64,000 nt of DNA, from the NCBI GenBank assembly GCA_030537355.1, contig JAUNNF010000005.1:62001-126000 (forward strand). The letters run 5' to 3'. Positions 45,901 to 54,132 of the stretch are shown piece by piece (the first letter of the stretch is position 1; every line of letters begins with the position of its first letter). The notes beneath the pieces are model-generated. The model searched no databases. It was not told the DNA's origin and was given only the letters and a program-made list of their open reading frames with translations. Origin of the DNA: Coriobacteriia bacterium. Its GTDB lineage: Bacteria; Actinomycetota; Coriobacteriia; Coriobacteriales; Eggerthellaceae. The position numbers and the translations under genes were made by a program.

Positions 45901-48900
45901 TATACAACCATGCATTATTAGCTGAACATTCTGACGTCCAGAAACTCTTAGTATCCTTTAAATAAGCATCCCTGATATCTTTAACTAAAATATTGTTTTG
46001 ATCAAAATCTTCAATATACAAATCTCCAGCATTAGAAACAAAAGATAAAGTTGAGCATTGCTCTAAATTCCCCATTTTAGGCAAGTACTTTGTTGCTCTA
46101 TCTTTTACATCATCTCCAAATGCATCAATCCATGACTGACTTTTTGCAATTATTGCTTTAAACTTATAATCCTTACTACAAACATATTGTGTAGCAGATT
46201 TTATATCAGACATAGTAAAAGTATCTTTACTATCTCCTTTACAAATATTGCCATTTGTATCATAGAATTTAATATCATCAAAATATGCTTTATCAAAAAT
46301 CGGGTGATATAATTCTCCGTCTCGAAGTAACGATAGAGTTTTATCGCATGATGTAGTTATCTTAATATCCATAAAAGCCGAATTAATAGTATATACTCCA
46401 TCTTGATCGCTTTCTAAAAGCTGACCATTTAAATATACTTCATTGAGACCAAAATTGTCATTACATAAAACTCTAAATTTAAAATCCGTAGACCTAGGAT
46501 TCTGAATACTTGTACCTAGTTCTTTTCCCGAAGTATCAATAAAACTTTTAATTCCATCTGATTTTTCAAAATTTATTGTTTGTGATTGATTAAATTGTCT
46601 AGAAACAACCGCAGTGCAACCATCAGAAACTGAAAAATCAGTTAACGTATTTTGATAAGAAACATTTGTATAATCACCTTCATCATGATATCCATTCATA
46701 TAATAAGCACAAAATTGTACATTAGGTTCATGAGAACAATAAAAAGTATTGGTCCAGAACTGGAATTTATCTGGAATTCCAAAGCCCACTTTATTATATG
46801 TTTCATATACCCTAATAAGCTCTACATCGTCTATTAAAGGAAAATTATCACCATTTTTAAAAAAGCAAACATTATCCTTATCGTCAACGAGTTTCTTTTT
46901 AAAATTTTGATTTAAGTCAGTAACTTCTCCATCATGTCGATCTTTACGATCAAATACATCATCCCACTTATCCTCTCTAATTGATCTAACAGCAGTAAAT
47001 GACAAATCAGGTTTTAAGCATATATATTGTGTAGCATTTATCAAATCGCTCATAATATAATTTTTAGGATACTCTGGACCAGGAACTTCTCCCCCAGTAG
47101 CAGGCAACAAATTGCCTGATGCATCATAAAATTGTATATCTGCAGATGATAAATTTTGGAAAACAGGATGATATAGTTGATTTCCTACATATAGGGATTG
47201 AATTATGCGAGACTGAGCATCAATAGAAGTATTAATACTAAAATTGTCTAAACAATAAAATCCATCTTTATCAGCTTTAATAGACTGGCCATTTACAGTT
47301 AGTTCTTTATATCCAAATCCTGGATAATAAACTGGTTTAAATTTTAGAGTAGACCCGTGTGTTACATCAATTGAATCGCCAATCTCTTGTCCTTTATCAT
47401 CAACAAAATTTTTAACACCCATACCTTTATTAAAATTGATAGTGTATGTATCTTTATAAGTTCTACTTAAAACAATTAAACCATTAGTATTTCGCGACAC
47501 GTCTTCCCAAAATTCTGTAGTAATAATACTGTATCTAGATGCTTTGTCGTTCTGTGCGTAATTTCCCCAATAAAAGGAGTCATTTTCAAAATAATTTTTT
47601 TGAATATCAGATAGTTTAACATCATCAATAAATGGTATTTGATCTTTATCAAAATTCAAATTAGCACACTCTTCAAAAACTTCATTATCGCCAGCAATAT
47701 AATTTGTTGCTTTCCCTTTAGTAACTTGTCCAAATGCCTCATCCCAGGTATGTTGCGTAATTAAAACAGCTTTAAAATTATAAGATCCATTATTAATAAA
47801 ATAAGCCACGTTGTTTTTAAGATCATCCATAATGTAATTAGTGCCATTGTCTTGAGAAGGTTGCATAAAATGTCCATTTTGATCGTAAAACTTAACATCA
47901 TTCACCGATAATTTATTAAATATTGGTTTATAACTTAATCCCGGATGTTTTGAAGTATCTGAACATTTTAACGTATTAGCTTTTTTAGAAGTTGCTTCAA
48001 CAACACGTTTACTTTCTATATTACTTACTGTATAAAGATTGTTTTCTCTATCACAATTTAAAATAACAGCTCCATCTTTTGTTTGATTTTCTACATAACC
48101 ATCTTTATATTCTATACGGAACTGATAACTAGACCCTTTATCTACAGTTAAGGAGCTTGGAACTTCATCACCATTGATATCCGTAATTCTATTAACACCT
48201 TCGTCCTTATGAAATTCTATTGTGCTCTCTTGTTCTGTCTTTCCAAAAAAACTGTAAACAACCACGGAACATCCGCCGTCAACTGCTTCATCATAAGGAT
48301 CAATTTGTTTATCCGTTTCTTTATAGCTATCTTCAAAAACATGATAATGACACGTACGTAGATCTGTCGCACCATCAGTCCAAAAACAAGCATTATCTTG
48401 ACCAAAACCAGTGGCATGATATGCATAATATATCCTAGACACATCAATGGTACAACCGTCAAAAGATTTAAGCTGTAGATTCTTTGTATAATCTCCAAAC
48501 AGGACATTATCTGCTCCTGTATGAGATAAACGAGCCAAAAATTTATCCATCAAATGAATTGCTCTTGTACCGTCAAATGGAAATTCAAAAACATTATTCC
48601 ATACAGGCTCATTAATGGTTCTCGCAGCAAAGATTCCAGATATATCTTTACTTTTAATTTTATATTTTGTAGCATAAGTTACATCCTCCATGTCATAACT
48701 ATCTGCATCGTCTCCTGGAAAATAATGAGTAGCGCTTAAGCATTGCCCATCGTTATCATAAAATCCATATAAAGTAGATAGCTCAGTATCAAAGATAGGA
48801 TGATATAATCCACAATCTGTATTAAAGGAATTGACTAAAATTGTATTTATCTTAATAATACAACTAGTAGTATCTACATGTTTTATATTGTTAATTGTAA

Positions 48901-51900
48901 ACATTAAGGCGTTATTATCTAATTTAAGATCTAAAGGTTCATATTCATATCCGTTAATAGAAACTTCCAGTTGTTGAACGGTTTCTGTACCACGATCATC
49001 AAAACACTTTATCTTAAACTTGAAGTCATTATTGTTTTTTGATACTGAAACTCCGTTTGAAATATCATTACCGTTTTCATCTACAATCTGCTTAACTCCA
49101 GTATCCCCTTCAAACTTTATATTGTAGTAATCTGAAAATTCGTGTTGTATAACAATACTATGTGTTTCATTCGTAGATGCTGGTGTCCATTCTCCTGATT
49201 TTCCAGATTGATCATATGAATACATATAAGCCTCAAGTTCTCCGGCAAGATCAGGACCCCAAAACTTATTGTTATCAAATTCGTACGATTGAAGTATGTC
49301 ACCGATATAGATATTATCAATTAATGGTTTATTTTTATCTTTATCGAAACTTAAACTAGCACAGTAATCTCCTAGAACTAAAGCACCTTTATATCTCGTT
49401 GCACGATTATCTGCTGTTTCGCTAAAAGCATTATCCCAGGATTTATCGTCAAACCTAATAGACTGGAATTTATATCCACTACCAATAAAACTACGTACGT
49501 CTTTTAAATCAGCCATTACATAATCACGTCCGTTATTGGCACTAGGCCATATAAATTTACCTTCTTTGTTATAAAACTTTACGGAGTTGCTTGACAAAAA
49601 ATTAAATATCGGATGATAAAAATAATGATTGCCGTCTTGCAATATGGTTAAAGATTTTGCTTCTTGAGATGTTATTTGTACTTTTTTATTATTTGTTACA
49701 TTTTTAATAATATAACAATTATCATGATCGGGTTCAATAACTGAATCTCCTACTTTTACTTCTTTTATAACGTAAGGTTGTTTTTCAGAATATTTAACCT
49801 TAAATACAAAATCTTTATTAAGAATAGCCTTACCAGTATTGTTGATATCTTGGCCGTCTTTATCTGTAACGGCTAGAACATGTTGATCTTTTTCAAAGTT
49901 TATTTCAAAATTTATTTGTTTATCAATATAAATATTATGTGTCCCATAGCGATTATCAATTGTAAATACACCATTATCATCTTTTAGTTCATTAATACCA
50001 TCAAAAGCACGAGGCACAGAAACCCCATCCTTCATGACAACTTTAAACTTGAAATTTTCACTTATGTATTCAATCTTGATATTTTTAGGGTATATTTTAT
50101 CTCCTGTAGCGTTTATTACTTTATCAACTATACTATCATCATAATCAAGAAAAACTGAACTCGCGTCAACTTCTATTGGTTCCATATCTCTTGGATCGAG
50201 TGTTTTAACTATGGGTATTTCATGATTCTTATCAGAATATTCTAACCAAAATTCATTATTTGATGCGTTATACCCATAAGCTTCATGATCTGTAGACTGA
50301 ATTTTATCTTTGGACCAAAAATTAGCGTCTCCTAATAAATCTTTATAAGTTAGCCATATGGAAGAGAGAGAAACACCATTGTATTTTGGTTCTGGCGGAC
50401 TTGAAAGAGAACCTTCAAACATAAAAACTTGTTCATTTTTTTCCAATTTTCCAGCAAAATCTTCTCTAACTACTCCATTTTCTGAATAAACTGTATCCCA
50501 ATGAACGTTATGAATAGCCCTAATTGCAGGAAATGAAGAGCTACCACTAAAATACTTGGCCTCTTTTAAATCGCTCATTGCATAATAACTACCATTTGAC
50601 GGAATAATTTTATCTTTATTAATATCATAAAAAACTAAATCAGTAGGAAGTTGATGAGTGCTATCGCATACAGGGAAATAAAATACACCATTTTGCGTAG
50701 TATCTCCTAAAGAATAAATAACTTCTTTATCTCTAGGAGGTTCAGGGCTGTTTTTACTTAAAGTAAAATACCCCGGATTTGTTTTACCCTCGTCAATATG
50801 AGCAAAACCAACATGAATATTTGCGTCTTTATATGTTGTTCTATTTTGCCCGACTAAGGATTTACAACCAGCAAACATATTGCTGCTATCTTTAACAAAA
50901 TCAAACCAGTTTGCATCATATCTTGTGGCAATTGTAGTTAAGCTGGAACAACCACTAAACATATCAGTCGTATAATTTAGATGAACACCACCTTCTTTAT
51001 TTGAGACGTCCCATTTTCCTAAATCAACATAAGTTAACTTTTCACATGATTGAAACGCAGATACAGCTGATGATACTTTATCAACAACAACTGACCCATC
51101 CATTACCGTATAATATGCTGTACCATAATTAAACATATCAGAAACATCAACATTTTTTAAGTTGTGACATTCATAAAAAATTGCAGTAATAGCATAAATG
51201 TTAGGGTTATTTTGCATTCCAAATTTAATATTATTATCAAAACTTTCTAAACCACTTCGCGAAAACATGGAGGATGCATTTTTTACAAAATACAAGCTAA
51301 TATCTTCTGAAGAAATTTTCTTAAAGTTATTGCACAATGCAAAAGTATACTGGCAAGACTTAAAGCCATTACTCTTACTAAACTTAGTTAAAAACATATC
51401 AAGAGTATCAGAATCTAAGCCAGATTCTATGAACATACCAGATGCATTTATAAGTTCTCCTAAATAATTAGTTTCATTTTTAATATATTCAATATCGTCG
51501 CTTTCTAATTGAGTTAAATTTTTTGTACCAGAAAACATGAAAGCGCTATTTTTAACCTTATCCATTTTTAAATATCTAAGGCCACTAATTGATGTTAATT
51601 TTGAGTAATCAAAATGTGAACTAGATTCTATATATGAACCAAACCATTGAACTGTGGAAATTGGATGGAAATTTTCTACACTTTGGTCAATTTCAACGCT
51701 TGAAATTTTTGTGGAATAATCTTTACAATAACCTGGAACGCCTGTGTCTGTATCATTTATTACATAAAAATGTTCATATATAGCCGTACTAGGTTCATCA
51801 GCCGTTAGAACAAGCTTGAAAGTATCGTCAGTCTTTTTTAAACAAGCATATATTTTATGAACTTCACCATCACGAAAAATATTTAAGAAGGAAGGGGACG

Positions 51901-52219
51901 TATCTTTTGGGTCGTTGTTAGACGAAATGTTAGTGTTCTGTGCGGATTCATTATCTAAAAGCTCAATAGACTTGTTAATATATCCAGGCAAATTATCTAA
52001 AGTTTCTTTAGAAGGTATTGCGTTAAACACCTCTTCAGCACTTTGAGGAAGAGCCTTGGCTATTGTAGGTGCTGGTTGTTGCTCTACACTACTTTCTTGC
52101 TCATTTGTTTGAGGCTGGTTATCTTCTGCATTTTGGTTAGCACCAAAAAATAAGCAAAAACAAAAAATAACAGATAATACAGATACTAAAATTGCAAGTT
52201 TTCCTTTAAAGCTTTTCAT
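42953..52219 (-). CDS. Giant secreted repeat protein (about 3088 residues) with BspA-like start
   Basis: The largest gene in the window. ATG 52219 is chosen because AAGGAGGACGAC precedes it; an in-frame TTG 39 bases upstream is less likely. Residues 5-28 form a signal peptide or anchor. Residues ~150-490 hold BspA/DUF285-type leucine-rich repeats (M-F-S-G-T...M-F-S-G-C-S-S-L). The remaining ~2500 residues are nine divergent copies, 250-355 residues each. Each contains a [Y/F]-[H/K]-P-[I/V]-[F/C] start, F-Y-D-x-x-G, Y-x-M-x-D-[L/V]-x-x-A and a W-x-x-x-F block, then a K-D-x-G-[V/I]-x-x-x-x-D-x-x-G beta-rich module with F-K-F-K-V. I do not recognise this repeat. There is no C-terminal anchor. 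It is probably a secreted adhesin or matrix protein; substrate unknown. Confidence 0.85.
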   Translation of the reverse strand: MKSFKGKLAILVSVLSVIFCFCLFFGANQNAEDNQPQTNEQESSVEQQPAPTIAKALPQSAEEVFNAIPSKETLDNLPGYINKSIELLDNESAQNTNISSNNDPKDTSPSFLNIFRDGEVHKIYACLKKTDDTFKLVLTADEPSTAIYEHFYVINDTDTGVPGYCKDYSTKISSVEIDQSVENFHPISTVQWFGSYIESSSHFDYSKLTSISGLRYLKMDKVKNSAFMFSGTKNLTQLESDDIEYIKNETNYLGELINASGMFIESGLDSDTLDMFLTKFSKSNGFKSCQYTFALCNNFKKISSEDISLYFVKNASSMFSRSGLESFDNNIKFGMQNNPNIYAITAIFYECHNLKNVDVSDMFNYGTAYYTVMDGSVVVDKVSSAVSAFQSCEKLTYVDLGKWDVSNKEGGVHLNYTTDMFSGCSSLTTIATRYDANWFDFVKDSSNMFAGCKSLVGQNRTTYKDANIHVGFAHIDEGKTNPGYFTLSKNSPEPPRDKEVIYSLGDTTQNGVFYFPVCDSTHQLPTDLVFYDINKDKIIPSNGSYYAMSDLKEAKYFSGSSSFPAIRAIHNVHWDTVYSENGVVREDFAGKLEKNEQVFMFEGSLSSPPEPKYNGVSLSSIWLTYKDLLGDANFWSKDKIQSTDHEAYGYNASNNEFWLEYSDKNHEIPIVKTLDPRDMEPIEVDASSVFLDYDDSIVDKVINATGDKIYPKNIKIEYISENFKFKVVMKDGVSVPRAFDGINELKDDNGVFTIDNRYGTHNIYIDKQINFEINFEKDQHVLAVTDKDGQDINNTGKAILNKDFVFKVKYSEKQPYVIKEVKVGDSVIEPDHDNCYIIKNVTNNKKVQITSQEAKSLTILQDGNHYFYHPIFNFLSSNSVKFYNKEGKFIWPSANNGRDYVMADLKDVRSFIGSGYKFQSIRFDDKSWDNAFSETADNRATRYKGALVLGDYCASLSFDKDKNKPLIDNIYIGDILQSYEFDNNKFWGPDLAGELEAYMYSYDQSGKSGEWTPASTNETHSIVIQHEFSDYYNIKFEGDTGVKQIVDENGNDISNGVSVSKNNNDFKFKIKCFDDRGTETVQQLEVSINGYEYEPLDLKLDNNALMFTINNIKHVDTTSCIIKINTILVNSFNTDCGLYHPIFDTELSTLYGFYDNDGQCLSATHYFPGDDADSYDMEDVTYATKYKIKSKDISGIFAARTINEPVWNNVFEFPFDGTRAIHLMDKFLARLSHTGADNVLFGDYTKNLQLKSFDGCTIDVSRIYYAYHATGFGQDNACFWTDGATDLRTCHYHVFEDSYKETDKQIDPYDEAVDGGCSVVVYSFFGKTEQESTIEFHKDEGVNRITDINGDEVPSSLTVDKGSSYQFRIEYKDGYVENQTKDGAVILNCDRENNLYTVSNIESKRVVEATSKKANTLKCSDTSKHPGLSYKPIFNKLSVNDVKFYDQNGHFMQPSQDNGTNYIMDDLKNNVAYFINNGSYNFKAVLITQHTWDEAFGQVTKGKATNYIAGDNEVFEECANLNFDKDQIPFIDDVKLSDIQKNYFENDSFYWGNYAQNDKASRYSIITTEFWEDVSRNTNGLIVLSRTYKDTYTINFNKGMGVKNFVDDKGQEIGDSIDVTHGSTLKFKPVYYPGFGYKELTVNGQSIKADKDGFYCLDNFSINTSIDAQSRIIQSLYVGNQLYHPVFQNLSSADIQFYDASGNLLPATGGEVPGPEYPKNYIMSDLINATQYICLKPDLSFTAVRSIREDKWDDVFDRKDRHDGEVTDLNQNFKKKLVDDKDNVCFFKNGDNFPLIDDVELIRVYETYNKVGFGIPDKFQFWTNTFYCSHEPNVQFCAYYMNGYHDEGDYTNVSYQNTLTDFSVSDGCTAVVSRQFNQSQTINFEKSDGIKSFIDTSGKELGTSIQNPRSTDFKFRVLCNDNFGLNEVYLNGQLLESDQDGVYTINSAFMDIKITTSCDKTLSLLRDGELYHPIFDKAYFDDIKFYDTNGNICKGDSKDTFTMSDIKSATQYVCSKDYKFKAIIAKSQSWIDAFGDDVKDRATKYLPKMGNLEQCSTLSFVSNAGDLYIEDFDQNNILVKDIRDAYLKDTKSFWTSECSANNAWLYSVNDANTDWDFALHSKFENSTILLESVFTGGYNKVDFKVDDNVEKVTDTNGNEFLGSLDFPAGLDLKFKVVVKNGYLANDVYVNNEKILPNNDGVYVLQHVSNNINININTDEAHSLISGGELFHPVCSYIPSDKVKFYDIHSNYVHASGNNGLSYLMSDLQNATQFISKDYTFEAVAARDQLWKTAFGELEGSGIAPKYLPRIESDQTCASLKFDELNSNLYISGVSVNNIVEVYFSSSQCWSPISQDTDEAYYYDNNQWIKDSKINTHTILIQKTFSSTKTTRVNFEKDEGVVYLEDSSGQKISDYVDIVPGQDLKFKINYKTNFVINSIKFNNEDLLFVRDGYFHILMDSSLIGKSSKVDIKTQKAHSLTVDNIMYKPVYESLSINDYKFYDSNGNYITPSNGDDYVMSDLANADKFIYQQQGSYELNTVGIINHTWDDAFGNGTQGKATQYKAGDVDSSIQCSTLTFNKDKDPTVDGISLTKIKELFPGVKEFWGNEANGDKAWSYQCDTGGEFDSWLYGSARTEILPILMNKKFTSSSTILFIKDDGIEDFINEDGSPLSSSYTMQSDNKLRFKVASKDTFGLESLMINGKLVFVAPDGYCTIENVNSFKLIEAKSGINIKFSKDDHIEKFVDTNGRQLPENIGIKKGNDFRFKVVCEQDYNNEFIMINNLPAIKDSDGLYTIKNIVGATSVVASSYPVKHSLKIGNDLYHPVFDKLSNEKITFYDKDDNRLPATGEAVPEREGYKYYLMTDVINATYYILSDSSVSFSAVRSSVRCDWTYPFDNNIDICTDVTDNFKNKRFNKGDFAYIFNSKEKKVIDKPKICGIELTTLYKIYNKVGFGLDVGGHFWVNWQESYYNTRYWDCANDELSDTLNKWDNPSDVVIIREFSNKINFQKDEGVKELVDINGATITSPIHVGYDKHLRFKVVCQDGFKCKQVTFNGYELTPDEDGYYTFIGQQAIGVDSPTVIVKSEKLT

Positions 52220-52290
52220 GTCGTCCTCCTTGTGTTTACGAACAAAACTCTTCAGCAACCATCTCGTTGAGTATATTCTTTTGAACTATA

Positions 52291-52473
52291 TTAAGAAAAA
52301 TCATCAAGGTCTAATGCGTTACTCAGGCAATTTTCTGTACAGGCTATGCCTTTACAGTTTGGTGGACAAACAGGGTCAACTAACGTACATGATTTAGTAA
52401 TCACATCCAAACCTTTTTCAAAAGAAATAATGCTCATTTTTGGTTTTATATAGTTATTTTGATCGATAACCAT
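52291..52473 (-). CDS. Small Cys-rich peptide, possible RiPP-like precursor
   Basis: A 60-residue ORF whose N-terminal half (Y-I-K-P-K-M-S-I-I-S-F-E...D-V-I-T-K-S) resembles the K-P-x-M-x-I-I-x-F-E...D-V-I-T-T-S pattern of small peptides found in many gut anaerobes. The C-terminal half has five Cys (29, 36, 40, 45, 49) in C-x6-C-x3-C-x4-C-x3-C spacing and an acidic end. An extended -10 box (TGCTATAAT, -10 hexamer 52481-52486) lies seven bases before ATG 52473, giving a leaderless transcript. It precedes the giant gene by 71 bases in the same direction. No radical-SAM or other modifying enzyme is visible nearby, so a RiPP role is only a possibility. Confidence 0.55.
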   Translation of the reverse strand: MVIDQNNYIKPKMSIISFEKGLDVITKSCTLVDPVCPPNCKGIACTENCLSNALDLDDFS

Positions 52474-52551
52474 ATTATTTATTATAGCATACTCTAAAAA
52501 TCTAGTTTTCTATTAATTTCTGATTTCAATTTTACTTAATTTTTACATTAC

Positions 52552-52671
52552 TCAAAAACAGATAATATCTATAAACACATTGTCTCTAAAACTAACACTT
52601 ATTCCATCCAATGCCTTTTGCGAAAAAGGTCCTGTAACATAAGATTTTGATATGTTCTTAAGTTCTAACAT
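52552..52671 (-). pseudogene. 5' fragment of the MacB-type ABC transporter gene
   Basis: Bases 52581-52671 match 42051-42141, the first 30 codons of the ABC transporter, with two differences in 91. After the break the frame runs nine more codons to a TGA. It starts with the ABC gene's own ATG, which overlaps the TAA of the ATPase gene. No later ABC sequence is present, so the product would be a meaningless 39-residue peptide. Confidence 0.9.
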
Positions 52672-53921
52672 TATAGTTCTCTGGTTTGTGACCCTTGTAA
52701 ACCTCTTCCTTCTGTTAAGAAATCATCGGAAAACATATCTAAACTTTTTTCTAAATTATTCATGTTAGACAACAAAAACGACTCAGCTGAAATTACTTTC
52801 GTACCATCAAAGTCAAAATTTCTATCCCCATTATAAATAATTTGTTTTTTTAATTGTTTAATATTTAATTCCTCCTCGGCTTTATATAAAACCTTGTTGT
52901 ATTTATTCATCATAGTCATTCCAGACTTAACCTCAGCAACAACAACATTTCGTGGATTTGTAATATCAACAATATCAATTTCGTTTCCGTGACTATCTCT
53001 ATAAAAATACAAATAATGATCTTGAAGACTGTTAAAATAACTTTTTACCATTTCTGTCATTATAAAGTTTTCAAAAATTAAACCATACTTTTCGTCATGC
53101 AATAAAGTAGTTTCATCATGAATACGCATTAAATGACACAATAAACCAGTATCATAAAAATATATTTTTGGAGTTCTTATAACTCTTTTTCTAATATTAG
53201 TAGAATATGAAGGTACAATATAAACAATATAACTAGAAATAAGTAACGATATCCAGCTTTTGACTGTATTAATCTCAACACCTAAATCATTAGAAAGCCT
53301 CTTATAATTAAGTAATTGACCAACATTACTAGCTAACAAGGAAATCAATCTTTCATAGTCCATAGAATTTCTAACACGCAAATATCCTTCGACATCACGT
53401 TTCACATAACTACGTAAATAATTTCTATAATGAATACTCATAGGCGTTTTATTAACATACAATCTAGGATAGCCACCATGTAATATAAACTGATTTATAT
53501 TCGTTTTATATTCTGAGTTATAAAGCTCATAATAATTTAAAGGCAATAGCTCGCATATTCCTACACGTCCAGCAAGTGACTGCGTAATATTTTCTGATAA
53601 TAAGAAATTTTGTGATCCACTTAAAATAAAATTACCATTTTCTTGTTTTTTGTCGACAGCAACTTGAATAGCTGAAAACAAATCTGGAACTAACTGTGCC
53701 TCATCAATAATAGCCTTACCTTTAATATTATTAATGAAACCTTCTGGATTATTTAAAGCTTCAAAATATAGTGACTTTTCTTCTAGATTAAAGTACTCAT
53801 ATCCAGGAAACGCTTCTTTCACAAGTGTAGACTTTCCACTTTGTCTTGGACCAGTTAAAGAAACAACAGGATAATATTCTGTCATCTTTTGTAGATTATT
53901 TGTTATTTCTCTTTTAATCAT
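52671..53921 (-). CDS. AAA ATPase with DUF4143, ending in a VapB-like tail
   Basis: About 416 residues. ATG 53921 (MIKREITNNL) matches how this family begins; an ATG twelve codons earlier would lie upstream of the -10 box. Walker A is T-G-P-R-Q-S-G-K-S-T (~24-33), Walker B is K-A-I-I-D-E-A-Q (~65-72), and the sensor region L-S-G-S-Q-N-F-L-L follows. A DUF4143 nuclease-like domain covers ~190-380 (W-I-S-L-L...Y-D-T-G-L, then E-I-D-I-V...V-A-E-V-K-S-G). The last ~30 residues, with L-D-M-F-S-D-D-F-L-T-E-G-R, look like a VapB antitoxin tail and are not part of this family. Role unknown. The promoter is leaderless. Confidence 0.85.
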   Translation of the reverse strand: MIKREITNNLQKMTEYYPVVSLTGPRQSGKSTLVKEAFPGYEYFNLEEKSLYFEALNNPEGFINNIKGKAIIDEAQLVPDLFSAIQVAVDKKQENGNFILSGSQNFLLSENITQSLAGRVGICELLPLNYYELYNSEYKTNINQFILHGGYPRLYVNKTPMSIHYRNYLRSYVKRDVEGYLRVRNSMDYERLISLLASNVGQLLNYKRLSNDLGVEINTVKSWISLLISSYIVYIVPSYSTNIRKRVIRTPKIYFYDTGLLCHLMRIHDETTLLHDEKYGLIFENFIMTEMVKSYFNSLQDHYLYFYRDSHGNEIDIVDITNPRNVVVAEVKSGMTMMNKYNKVLYKAEEELNIKQLKKQIIYNGDRNFDFDGTKVISAESFLLSNMNNLEKSLDMFSDDFLTEGRGLQGSQTREL

Positions 53922-53927
53922 ATAAAT

Positions 53928-54072
53928 ATTATAACACAAATTGTGCAAAACAATCAATAGAACTTGTGTAATTTTGTTAGTAAATATTATGTTATTGCTA
54001 AAATACCTGAAAATAGACTATATATTATTTGTGCAAAACAATCAATAGAACTTGTGTAATTTTGTTAGTAAA
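53928..54072 (-). promoter_or_regulatory. Tandem promoters and 44-bp repeated element upstream of the ATPase
   Basis: A 44-base sequence is present twice, identical, at 53941-53984 and 54029-54072. Each copy carries TTGATT followed at 17-18 bases by a -10 box: TATAAT at 53928-53933 for the first and TATAGT near 54012-54017 for the second. The first -10 box is six bases before ATG 53921. A near-palindrome CACAATTTGTG lies in the first spacer. Part of the repeat also matches the region upstream of vapB. Confidence 0.75.
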
Positions 54073-54132
54073 ATTTATGTGAATCTGATAGTAGTAAACA
54101 AATATGACAACAATTAAAGTTGCAAACATATA

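Noticed and set aside
42953-52219. CRISPR-like array, because the region is strongly repetitive
   Set aside because: The repeats are diverged protein-coding units of ~870 bases in one open frame, not short identical repeats with spacers. No cas gene is present.
52220-52258. TTG 52258 as start of the giant protein
   Set aside because: A strong AAGGAGG site lies just before ATG 52219, which is also followed directly by a normal signal peptide.
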